Source: an uncultured Bacteroidales bacterium
Lineage (GTDB): Bacteria; Bacteroidota; Bacteroidia; Bacteroidales; Paludibacteraceae
Direction of reading: 5' to 3'
Length of the DNA stretch: 12,276 nt
Assembly (NCBI GenBank): GCA_903899865.1
Contig: CAIUKZ010000073.1
Coordinates: 1-12,276 of the forward strand
The notes under the pieces are model-generated. The model saw nothing but the letters and a program-made list of their open reading frames with translations, made no database searches and was not told where the DNA came from. Of this stretch, positions 1 to 6,635 are shown in pieces (the stretch's first letter is position 1; every line of letters starts with the position of its first letter). A program made the position numbers and the translations under genes.

Positions 1-53
1 ACCCCCAGTTGTGCTTCGCTACTGGGTGTTATTTCAACCCTTTCAGGGTTGGG
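1..53. repeat. REP-like double-hairpin intergenic repeat (left end may be cut)
   Basis: Two adjacent hairpins are visible. The first pairs CCCAGT (4-9) with ACTGGG (21-26) around a TGTGCTTCGCT loop; beyond one mismatch two more outer pairs form. The second is perfect, CAACCCT (35-41) with AGGGTTG (45-51) around TTC. From general knowledge, hairpin pairs of this form, with a TGCGCTTCGCT-like first loop and a CCCTTTCAGGG second stem, are scattered through Bacteroidota genomes and resemble REP elements mobilised by RAYT (TnpA_REP) transposases. No transposase is visible here. The element begins at the window edge, so its true left boundary is unknown. Confidence 0.55.
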
Positions 54-205
54 ATTCACATGACAAAATGTGTTCCATGCACATATTTAAATAAATCGAT
101 TAAAAAATCAATCAAATTTCCGTGAATAGCCAAGTAGATGTTCTTGCTCATGAGCGTACTTCTCACGCACTTTTGAAATACAGGTTTGGTGTCTTCTTGC
201 TCGTT

Positions 206-652
206 TTATTTGTTATTGTAAAATGGAAAAACTAAATAATTATAAATCAAACAACCTACGCAAAAGTCGAACACTGAGTCGAGAATGGCCAATGCAGTCC
301 ACATTCCAATAATAATGATGGTGGCCGTTGAGAGATTTAGAGCGATACATATAGAACCCGCCAATCCACAAATGAATCCGAGTCTTGATGCAAATACTTT
401 AGGGGCTTTGTCGGTCAATTTTGGTGTCGTTCCCAATAATTTTATCAGGTAGGATGCGATATTGTTGAGTAAGCTGTATCTGTTTTTACCTATTGCTCGC
501 ATAGCACAATCTATTGTCACTAAGTATAGATAGATGGGTTGCAACGTAATGAGAAAATAGATTAAAATGACAACTTGTATAAAAACAGTCAGACGACTCA
601 CATGACTATTTACTTTTTCACTGGAAATTGGACAGATAATGTTTTTGAACAT
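206..652 (-). CDS. DUF4395 family integral membrane protein with CxxC
   Basis: A 148-residue membrane protein recognised as DUF4395 from its N-terminal CPIS (Cys7-Pro8) with a following Asn and Arg, and its C-terminal FCVGCLIYNYL signature with a CxxC at Cys131-Cys134. Hydrophobic stretches lie at about residues 22-48, 89-107 and 110-140, consistent with three or four membrane helices. The biochemical function of DUF4395 is not established. Members often lie beside thioredoxin-fold genes, and here a thioredoxin gene is transcribed divergently 121 bp away. That suggests, as inference only, that the CxxC exchanges electrons with a thioredoxin. The length is normal for the family. The ATG at 650-652 is the natural start because the conserved CP motif follows six residues later. 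The reading frame stays open for 49 codons after the stop, but nothing recognisable is encoded there. Confidence 0.8.
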   Translation of the reverse strand: MFKNIICPISSEKVNSHVSRLTVFIQVVILIYFLITLQPIYLYLVTIDCAMRAIGKNRYSLLNNIASYLIKLLGTTPKLTDKAPKVFASRLGFICGLAGSICIALNLSTATIIIIGMWTALAILDSVFDFCVGCLIYNYLVFPFYNNK

Positions 653-773
653 AAGTTACTTTTTAATTGATGTTTATACAAGTTGAACACCTGTATTATT
701 GAAAATGTTCCACAGTTCTGTCAGAATCATTCATTTAAAGTATTGAAATATTTGTGTATGACACAGAATACAA
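653..773. promoter_or_regulatory. Divergent regulatory region between DUF4395 and thioredoxin genes
   Basis: This 121-bp gap must hold the promoters of both divergent genes. On the plus strand AATATTTG (747-754) matches the Bacteroidota -7 element TAnnTTTG at five of six defined positions and lies 20 bp before the thioredoxin ATG, but I see no convincing -33 element. An imperfect inverted repeat, GTTGAACA (682-689) and TGTTCCAC (706-713), matches at seven of eight positions across a 16-nt spacer and could be an operator shared by both genes. Both assignments are weak. Confidence 0.25.
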
Positions 774-1073
774 ATGAAAGGAAATTTTGAAACATTAACC
801 AATGAAAATCGTCCTGTGATTGTAGATTTTCATGCTGTGTGGTGTGGTCCTTGCAAGACCCAGGCCCCTATTTTAAAGCAAATTGCAGATGAACTGGGTG
901 AACAAGTTCGCATCATCAAAATCGATGTGGATCAAAATCAACCATTAGCAGTAAAGTATCAAATACAAAGTGTACCTACGCTCATGATTTTTAAGAATGG
1001 AGAAATCGTTCACAAGCAAGCTGGTGTACATACCAAAGCGCAATTGCTGACTATATTGCAGCCATTTAGGTAG
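774..1073 (+). CDS. Thioredoxin (small cytoplasmic, WCGPC)
   Basis: A 99-residue single-domain thioredoxin that would reduce protein disulfides by dithiol exchange. The active site Trp23-Cys24-Gly25-Pro26-Cys27 follows the usual beta strand VIVDFHAVW. The cis-proline motif is SVPT with Pro68, and the glycine-containing MIFKNGE hairpin and C-terminal helix are present, so the fold is complete though slightly shorter than the 105-110 residues of classical TrxA. There is no signal peptide or membrane segment, so it acts in the cytoplasm. The start at 774 is well fixed: an in-frame TGA sits at 759-761 and no other ATG lies between. Its divergent neighbour is a DUF4395 membrane protein with its own CxxC, a plausible partner. 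Whether this is the organism's main thioredoxin cannot be told from the window, so no symbol is given. No clear terminator is seen in the 63 bp before the convergent SGNH gene. Confidence 0.92.
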   Translation: MKGNFETLTNENRPVIVDFHAVWCGPCKTQAPILKQIADELGEQVRIIKIDVDQNQPLAVKYQIQSVPTLMIFKNGEIVHKQAGVHTKAQLLTILQPFR

Positions 1074-1136
1074 TTGAGTGTATATGGATTGAATTTTGAA
1101 GTAAGAGTTTGAGTTCACCATTTGACAAGTTTGCAA

Positions 1137-2063
1137 CTATTTGATTACGTGGTCAATCTCTTTAGTGATTACACCATCCAGTAGTTTTGTCAATTTTTTT
1201 GCTCCTGCTGCATTTAAATGGTCTGCGTCATAATAGTCATTTGCCACAAATGCAGAGTCGGTCAATAAATTGTAGTACGCCGCATTTTCATATTGATCAT
1301 CTATCCTTTTCATCGTTATCAATGTTTGGTTGAGTTGAATGCTGTCTAACTCATTCGTGTAGCTTTTGTAGGCTGGTGGTGTGTAAAGAATTACCTTAAT
1401 ATTTTTTGATTTAGCCCATTCGATGATGTCTTTGACTACTTGTACGTTTAATTCATAATACTCATTGATATTACCTGAGTGTCTGAATGCTGCTGCTTTT
1501 CCTGATCGCAGAAGGTCTGTGTCGCTGCGCAAATCGTTATTCATTCCCCATCCTAGCTCTGCGCACCTTCGTGTATTTCTCTGAATGTAATAGGAGTAAA
1601 GCCTTTTAAATAAAGCGAAAGGCTTGCTACTAAGCACTTCAAAGTGGTTAGTGAACTTGTTGGAAGTGTTTATGTTGTAGTAGATTACATAATTCTTTAC
1701 CAACGATGCCTCTATGGATGATTCTAATCTAGAATACAATGTGAAATATGAAATTGGGATAACAATGTACTTTAGGTGATTAAACTGGCTTTCGTATTTT
1801 TTCAGAATCGCATAGTCGTAGTCGATGGATTGTGAACTAAGAGCGGCGTTGTAACTGTTGACTGTGCAGTGGTTTGGATTGATGCCGTGAAATGCATGTG
1901 AACTGCCTAGATAAAGCACTTCGATGCTTTCTGCATTGTGGTCGAGATACTGTTTTTTTATTTGGTAGTCATTTGGGATATTCCTCAATAGCAACTCCGC
2001 CGACCATCCTATGAGAATGATTGGCAGTATATATATGAATGTATTTACAAGGAATTTTTGCAT
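1137..2063 (-). CDS. Membrane-anchored SGNH/GDSL-like O-acyltransferase or esterase
   Basis: A 308-residue protein with an N-terminal hydrophobic anchor (about residues 4-27) and an extracytoplasmic SGNH-hydrolase-like domain. Block I reads YLGSSHAFHGINP with Gly53-Ser54-Ser55-His56, so Ser55 takes the place of the GDS serine. Block V reads YYDADHLNAAGA, with Asp279 and His282 in the DxxH spacing of the catalytic dyad. YTPP at 227-230 is typical of an internal core strand. Proteins of this AlgJ/AlgX/DltD/PatB-like class work with an MBOAT membrane protein, receiving the acyl group moved across the membrane and placing it on a polysaccharide or other envelope polymer. The MBOAT gene lies 88 bp upstream on the same strand, which strongly supports that role here. 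The polymer is unknown. It is probably the last gene of the transcription unit, since the next gene (thioredoxin) is convergent. Simple esterase activity cannot be excluded. Confidence 0.8.
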   Translation of the reverse strand: MQKFLVNTFIYILPIILIGWSAELLLRNIPNDYQIKKQYLDHNAESIEVLYLGSSHAFHGINPNHCTVNSYNAALSSQSIDYDYAILKKYESQFNHLKYIVIPISYFTLYSRLESSIEASLVKNYVIYYNINTSNKFTNHFEVLSSKPFALFKRLYSYYIQRNTRRCAELGWGMNNDLRSDTDLLRSGKAAAFRHSGNINEYYELNVQVVKDIIEWAKSKNIKVILYTPPAYKSYTNELDSIQLNQTLITMKRIDDQYENAAYYNLLTDSAFVANDYYDADHLNAAGAKKLTKLLDGVITKEIDHVIK

Positions 2064-2084
2064 CCGTTTTACTTAATCTAATGT

Positions 2085-2098
2085 GCCCATTAATGGGC
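2085..2098. promoter_or_regulatory. Perfect 14-bp palindrome between MBOAT and SGNH genes
   Basis: GCCCATTAATGGGC is an exact palindrome in the 88-bp gap between the MBOAT stop and the SGNH start, the largest gap between the minus-strand genes here. It could be a dimer operator, or as RNA a short GCCCA/TGGGC stem with a TTAA loop. No U-run follows on the minus strand, so it is not a normal intrinsic terminator. Its role is not known. Confidence 0.3.
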
Positions 2099-2151
2099 TG
2101 GTGATACTTTTATTTGTTTAATAATTGGTTGCCACAGACCAGATTAAAGTG

Positions 2152-3591
2152 TTAAAATTGAAAGTAAATAAATTGCTGTTCAGGGCCTGCCTCATTCAAA
2201 ATCAGTAGCGTAATGGCATAATACATTGCCCACCTTAGCGGTTTATGCCAGTCAGATCCGAGTTTCTCTATGGCGTATTCTTGTTTCTTGCCCTGCCATT
2301 CTACCATCATAAATATTCCTGTTAGTATGGCTACATGCTTCGCTCTTTTGAGCTCTGGAAAGTCTGGAATTGAAAATAAAGTAGTTGAAAACATTTCGCT
2401 GAGGTAAGTAATGGCCTCAGTCACACTGGTGGAACGAAAGACAATCCAAGCGATGACCGTCAACCCAAATGTAATAGCAATGCCCAATAATTCTTTGATA
2501 GAAGTGGTTGGATTGTTTTTTTCGTTATTACTTTTATTGCTCCCCAAAAGTATAGAAGGTAGCATGTAGAGTGCGTTGAGCAGTCCCCATACCACAAATG
2601 TCCAGTTGGCTCCATGCCACAACCCACAGACTAGAAAAACAATTCCTGTATTTCGAATTCTCTTCCAACGTCCCATTCTGCTTCCACCAAGGGGGATATA
2701 CACATAATCCTTGAACCAAGAGGATAAGGAAATGTGCCACCGTCTCCAAAATTCAGCGATGTTTTTTGAGAAATACGGAAAGGCAAAGTTTTTCATGATG
2801 CTGATGCCAAAAAGCCGAGCAGTACCAATGGCAATATCCGAATAGCCAGAAAAGTCGGCATATATCTGAAATGTGAAAAACAATGCGCCCACCACAAGTG
2901 TACTTCCCGAATAGTGTGTGTGATTTTCGAAGATTAGGTTGGCAAATTTGGCACAATTGTCAGCTATCACTATTTTTTTGAACAGACCCCATAGTATTTG
3001 TCGCAGTCCATCGGTAGCCGCAGTGTAGTTAAATTCTCGTTTCTTGATTAGCTGTGGCAGTAGATGGGTGGCTCTTTCTATTGGACCAGCCACCAGTAAT
3101 GGAAAAAAACTTACAAAAAGCGCATAGTTTACCACATCGCGTTCGGGTTTTATTCTTTCATTATAAATGTCGATAATGTATGACAAGCCATGAAATGTGT
3201 AAAATGAAATACCCAGTGGGATGATCAATTGTAACGAACTCAATTCAATGTCAAGCCCCAACAGACCTAGCCCATCAGAAAATGACGCAACAAAGAAATT
3301 GTAATACTTAAACACTGCCAGCAACCCCACGTTGACCACCACACTTAGATACAACCAATAGGTTTTTTTCTTTTTGTCTGATTCTTCGTCTATTTTGATG
3401 CCTGCGTAGAAGTCCAGGAGCGTCGAAAATAGGAGTAGCAGCTGAAACCGCCAGTCCCAACAAGCATAAAAATAGTAGCTTGCCACCAGCAATATGCTAT
3501 TTTGGACTTTTACTTTCCACCTACTAGCCCACCAGTACAGTAGAAATACGATTGGTAAAAAGATGGCAAAGTTGATTGAATTAAAAAGCAT
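2152..3591 (-). CDS. MBOAT family membrane O-acyltransferase (AlgI/DltB-like)
   Basis: A 479-residue polytopic membrane protein of the membrane-bound O-acyltransferase family, AlgI type. It would take an acyl group, probably acetyl, from a cytoplasmic thioester donor and pass it across the inner membrane for O-acylation of an extracytoplasmic polymer. The N-terminus MLFNSINFAIFLPIV is characteristic of AlgI-like proteins. The conserved core reads FQIYADFSGYSDIAIG (241-256), NIAEFWRRWHISLSSW (277-292, His286), YIPLGGSR (298-305) and GLWHGANWTF (323-332); His326 corresponds to the catalytic histidine of the family. Many hydrophobic segments alternate with basic loops, and the length is normal. 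The start is 2 bp after the stop of the lipoprotein gene, so the two are surely co-transcribed and probably translationally coupled. The SGNH partner follows downstream. The acceptor polymer cannot be told: no alginate, cellulose or teichoic acid genes are in the window. Confidence 0.93.
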   Translation of the reverse strand: MLFNSINFAIFLPIVFLLYWWASRWKVKVQNSILLVASYYFYACWDWRFQLLLLFSTLLDFYAGIKIDEESDKKKKTYWLYLSVVVNVGLLAVFKYYNFFVASFSDGLGLLGLDIELSSLQLIIPLGISFYTFHGLSYIIDIYNERIKPERDVVNYALFVSFFPLLVAGPIERATHLLPQLIKKREFNYTAATDGLRQILWGLFKKIVIADNCAKFANLIFENHTHYSGSTLVVGALFFTFQIYADFSGYSDIAIGTARLFGISIMKNFAFPYFSKNIAEFWRRWHISLSSWFKDYVYIPLGGSRMGRWKRIRNTGIVFLVCGLWHGANWTFVVWGLLNALYMLPSILLGSNKSNNEKNNPTTSIKELLGIAITFGLTVIAWIVFRSTSVTEAITYLSEMFSTTLFSIPDFPELKRAKHVAILTGIFMMVEWQGKKQEYAIEKLGSDWHKPLRWAMYYAITLLILNEAGPEQQFIYFQF

Positions 3592-3593
3592 GT

Positions 3594-4526
3594 TTATTTA
3601 ATTTCAGATAATAATAATTTTGCACCCTCATTATCGGGATTCAAATCCAGCGATTTTTGAATTAATTTTTTTGCTTCCTCATTATTTCCAGTCACTTTTA
3701 GATATTTTCCATATTCATAATATGCCCCAAACTCCTTGGGATAAAGGCTTATGTTTAATTGATGTATTGATAATGCTTCTTCAGTTCTTTGTTGCTTTGC
3801 CAGTTGCTTTGCCAGAAGTGCAATTTCACTTGCCGTGACGTCATACATTGCCTTTGTTTTCAGCGGATGCTCACGCTTTATGATTGATATTATTTCTGCT
3901 ACATCCTTTCCCAAGCTCAATAAGTCGGTTAGTTTCCTGCTGTTGAATTGCCTCAGTGTTTCACGTTGTTGCGCTAAGGTTTCAACGTGATAGGCTATTC
4001 TTTCTGCATCCGATATTTTTGTGGGATCATAGTTGGGCAATTCCCATATTCCCTCTTTGTTCTTTTTATAGTTGGTTCCGTATATTTGAGATCTGAAAGT
4101 GCTTAACCTAAATCGGTCAGTGGCTGCCGCCAATAGCCATTTGTCGGCAGTAGAGTCTATTTCTATTGCTTTTTTCATCAATTGCATGGCCTTGTGATAA
4201 GAAAGAAAGTTGGTTCCGTGCTGAAAAATCAATGCAGCATGATGGAAGTCCTGCGATGTGCGCACAAGTCCTGCATCCAATAATTCGTTTACTCGCTCTC
4301 TGCGCAACTTATCATTCTTTGCCACCTTGTTCCAATCAATGACTTCGACACTTCTATCTGTCTGATCGCTATTGTAGATACGAATCAATTCTTTATTGTT
4401 TTGATACCGAGCACTAAGCTTATTATTCTGCATGTCATTTTTCCCCTGACAAGCCCAGAGAAGAAGAACGATGAGAATAAAAGTTTGTTTCAATAGGAAA
4501 CGAGCACTACAAATAAACATTGACAT
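3594..4526 (-). CDS. TPR lipoprotein with DUF6624-like region
   Basis: A 310-residue lipoprotein. The signal sequence has a hydrophobic core (about 10-24) followed by LLWAC, giving Cys26 as the lipidated residue, then a polar QGKND linker. Residues about 75-185 resemble DUF6624: a DAGLVRTSQDFHHAALIFQHG motif in parts (84-104), KWLLAAATDRF (129-139), SQIYGTNY (146-153) and DPTKISDAERIAYHVETLA (167-185). The C-terminus carries two TPR-like helical repeats (about 232-265 and 266-299; the second has Ala/Gly/Tyr spacing and ends LDLNPDNE), which usually mediate protein-protein contact. Its biochemical role is unknown. It ends 2 bp before the MBOAT start and follows pepD by 33 bp, so it may support or scaffold the O-acylation machinery; that is inference. 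Two ATGs compete (4526 and 4520); both keep the whole signal peptide. It probably faces the periplasm. Confidence 0.75.
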   Translation of the reverse strand: MSMFICSARFLLKQTFILIVLLLWACQGKNDMQNNKLSARYQNNKELIRIYNSDQTDRSVEVIDWNKVAKNDKLRRERVNELLDAGLVRTSQDFHHAALIFQHGTNFLSYHKAMQLMKKAIEIDSTADKWLLAAATDRFRLSTFRSQIYGTNYKKNKEGIWELPNYDPTKISDAERIAYHVETLAQQRETLRQFNSRKLTDLLSLGKDVAEIISIIKREHPLKTKAMYDVTASEIALLAKQLAKQQRTEEALSIHQLNISLYPKEFGAYYEYGKYLKVTGNNEEAKKLIQKSLDLNPDNEGAKLLLSEIK

Positions 4527-4559
4527 ACTAGGAAATGATTATGTTTGAGCAAGAGATCC

Positions 4560-6026
4560 TCAATTCACAGTTGGAATATGTGACAATGATTCGACCAAAA
4601 AGTCCCAAAATTTCTGAACACTTTCGATTTCGACTTTCTCATCCGGCGAGTGAGGGTATCGGATGGTAGGTCCGAATGAAATCATGTCCAGTTTCGGATA
4701 GTTTTTTCCAATGATTCCACATTCAAGTCCTGCGTGTATTATCATCACCTTTGGTGAGTTGCCAAAGGTTGATTCATAAATCGAACTCATCGTTTTCAGT
4801 ATTTCCGATTCAAGATTGGGACTCCAGCCAGGGTAGCCCCCAATTAAATCTACTTTTGCACCTGCCATCGAAAAAATGCTTTCAACCATCGATGCAAGTT
4901 CGTCTTTTCGAGACTCAAAGGAACTTCTTATCAAACAGCGTATTACTATCGATTCTCCATTCGAATTGATGATAGCCAGGTTGTTAGACGTTTCGACCAC
5001 CGATGGCATTTTGTCCAAAAACCTGAAAACGCCATTCGGGCAAGCAGTAATACTGTTAATCAAATCATCTTGAATTTGTTCAGGCATCAAGCCATTAGGT
5101 AGCTCTATTTGCTCAATATCTATACGAATGTTGTTTTCAGTATGCTGATATTCCTCTTGAAATAGCTCGTTGCAATAGGATACAAACTCTATCATGTCAT
5201 CCATGCTATCTTCGGGGATGGTTATCACAGCGAATGCTTCGCGTGGTATCGCATTTCGCAAACTGCCTCCGTTGATGCTTGCCAACCTAGCCTCATATTC
5301 TTTTACGGCTTCTTTTAGAAAACGAAACATCAGTTTATTGGCATTAGCTCGCTGTAGGTGAATGTCCACCCCTGAGTGTCCTCCTTTCAATCCGGTCAAT
5401 GATATTTTCAATGCCACATCACCAGCAGGAATGGGCTCTTCTTTGTAGCGAAAACAAATATCAGCATCCAATCCACCCGCACAGCCAACGTACAATTCAC
5501 CTTCATCCTCCGAGTCCAGATTCATCAATATTTCACCTTTTAGTAAATTGGGTTGTAAACCAAAGGCTCCGTGCATACCAGTTTCCTCGTCGGCAGTAAT
5601 GAGTACTTCCAATGCAGGGTGTGCTATGTCAGTTGATTCCAATAGCGTCATTGCAGCTGCCAGTCCAATGCCATTGTCTGCTCCTAATGTGGTGTTGGTG
5701 GCCTTCACCCAGCCATCCACCACTTGAGTACAAATTGGGTCGGTGTCGAAATTGTGTTCTATGTTCGAGTTCTTCTGTGGTACCATGTCCATGTGGGCTT
5801 GTAGGATAACCGTCTTTTTGTTTTCAAACCCTTTGGTGGCGGGCTTTTTTATAATCACGTTTCCTGCATCATCCACCATCGTTTCTAGATGTAGTGTGGT
5901 GCCAAACTCCTTCAAAAATGAAGTTATCAGATCTCTTTTGCCTGAAGGGCGTGGTATTTGAGTCAGTGAATGAAAGTTTCTCCAAAGAGGTTTTGGCTCT
6001 ATGTCCAATATGTTTGTAGGGTTCAT
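4560..6026 (-). CDS. pepD: Aminoacyl-histidine dipeptidase PepD (peptidase M20C)
   Basis: A 488-residue cytoplasmic di-zinc dipeptidase that hydrolyses Xaa-His and other dipeptides. Counted from the chosen start, the metal and catalytic residues are His78 (QAHMDMVP, with Asp80), bridging Asp117 (LGADNGIG), Glu147 and Glu148 (ADEETGM), Asp171 (NLDSEDEGE) and His459 (IRYPHSPDE). From memory these sit exactly two residues before the E. coli PepD positions (80, 119, 149/150, 173, 461). That fixed offset supports this start. The lid domain carries LKGGHSGVDIH. The frame extends upstream to an ATG at 6063-6065, adding 13 residues (MLIFVSESIK...) that the family lacks, so the ATG at 6024-6026 is preferred. 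A weak -7-like GATATTTG (minus strand, 6053-6060) lies between the two ATGs and would also exclude the longer form. The lipoprotein, MBOAT and SGNH genes follow on the same strand, but a functional link to O-acylation is not obvious. Confidence 0.95.
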   Translation of the reverse strand: MNPTNILDIEPKPLWRNFHSLTQIPRPSGKRDLITSFLKEFGTTLHLETMVDDAGNVIIKKPATKGFENKKTVILQAHMDMVPQKNSNIEHNFDTDPICTQVVDGWVKATNTTLGADNGIGLAAAMTLLESTDIAHPALEVLITADEETGMHGAFGLQPNLLKGEILMNLDSEDEGELYVGCAGGLDADICFRYKEEPIPAGDVALKISLTGLKGGHSGVDIHLQRANANKLMFRFLKEAVKEYEARLASINGGSLRNAIPREAFAVITIPEDSMDDMIEFVSYCNELFQEEYQHTENNIRIDIEQIELPNGLMPEQIQDDLINSITACPNGVFRFLDKMPSVVETSNNLAIINSNGESIVIRCLIRSSFESRKDELASMVESIFSMAGAKVDLIGGYPGWSPNLESEILKTMSSIYESTFGNSPKVMIIHAGLECGIIGKNYPKLDMISFGPTIRYPHSPDEKVEIESVQKFWDFLVESLSHIPTVN

Positions 6027-6126
6027 GCTTGAGTTTTTTATTGATTCAGATACAAATATCAGCATTTTTTGCTAATAATTCATCTTTGGTCAATCGAAGT
6101 TTTCAGTTAGCTAGTGACTATCTTAG

Positions 6127-6454
6127 CTTTGTGAAACTCTGTGTAACCTCTGCGTAACTCTGTGGAAAAGCAATACCACAAAGACCACAAAGAATTCACA
6201 GAGTGGCACTAAGTGTTTTTTTTCGTTGTGAAACTCTGTGTAACCTCTGCGTAACTCTGTGGAAAAGCAATACCACAAAGACCACAAAGAATTCACAGAG
6301 TGGCACTAAGTGTTTTTTTTCGTTGTGTAACTCTGTGTAAACTCTGCGTAACTCTGTGGAAAAGCAATTCCACAAAGACCACAAAGAATGCACAGAGTGG
6401 CACTAAGTGTTTTTTTCTTTGTGAAACTCAGTGTAACCTCTGCGTAACACTGTG
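6127..6454. repeat. Tandem array of a 97-bp nested, hairpin-forming repeat (about 3.3 units)
   Basis: Units begin at 6131, 6228, 6325 and 6421 (97, 97, 96 bp and a partial last unit of about 34 bp). Units 1 and 2 are identical over 97 bp; unit 3 has a few substitutions and one T fewer in its T-run; the last stops after TAACACTGTGACA. Each unit is itself built of 10-11-bp subrepeats (GTGAAACTCT, GTGTAACCTCT, GCGTAACTCT), then a CCACAAAGA doublet, then CACAGAGT. ACTCTGTG (6136-6143 and 6157-6164 in unit 1) is the exact inverse of CACAGAGT (6197-6204), so each unit can fold into a hairpin. Each of the three full units ends in a run of seven or eight T. Similar CTCTGTG/CACAAAG repeats are, from general knowledge, common between genes in Bacteroidota; their function is unknown. 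The array lies between the divergent pepD and CoA-transferase genes. Confidence 0.92.
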
Positions 6455-6635
6455 ACATAGTAATAGAGCTTCCTAACTATTTCTAAGCTTTTCCACCTAA
6501 TCTCTTTTTCCTCTAGTTTTTTTTGAGTGCATCGTACTCATTATTTTAGTAAAAAATACACGAGCAGGTTAATTACAGATTTTTTTCTTTAATTGATAGG
6601 TCTTCAAGAAAAGAATTAGAAAAAAAAGCACTAAT
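6455..6635. other. Non-coding stretch between repeat array and CoA-transferase promoter
   Basis: AT-rich DNA with no credible reading frame. The only structure I see is a small hairpin, TGAGTGC (6524-6530) with GTACTCA (6534-6540), seven pairs with one G-U and an ATC loop, preceded by a run of T and followed by TTATTTTA. It could be a weak terminator or chance. A purine-rich tract follows at about 6605-6628. Confidence 0.3.

Noticed and set aside
945..1136. 63-codon minus-strand frame overlapping the thioredoxin gene
   Set aside because: It is antisense to well-supported thioredoxin coding sequence and has no recognisable motif.
2534..2956. Two alternative-frame minus-strand reading frames inside the MBOAT gene
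   Set aside because: They are frame-shifted shadows; the MBOAT frame is continuous with all its conserved motifs, so there is no frameshift to explain.
5399..5961. Several plus-strand frames antisense to pepD
   Set aside because: All lie opposite intact PepD catalytic regions and have no family resemblance.
6196..6393. 65-codon minus-strand reading frame rich in TQR/RVTQR-like residues
   Set aside because: It is only a translation of the 97-bp tandem repeat; its length comes from repeat units not divisible by a conserved codon pattern, and similar spurious proteins arise from this repeat type in other genomes.
6127..6454. CRISPR array
   Set aside because: The units are 96-97 bp and repeat across their full length; there are no short repeats separated by unique spacers and no cas genes.
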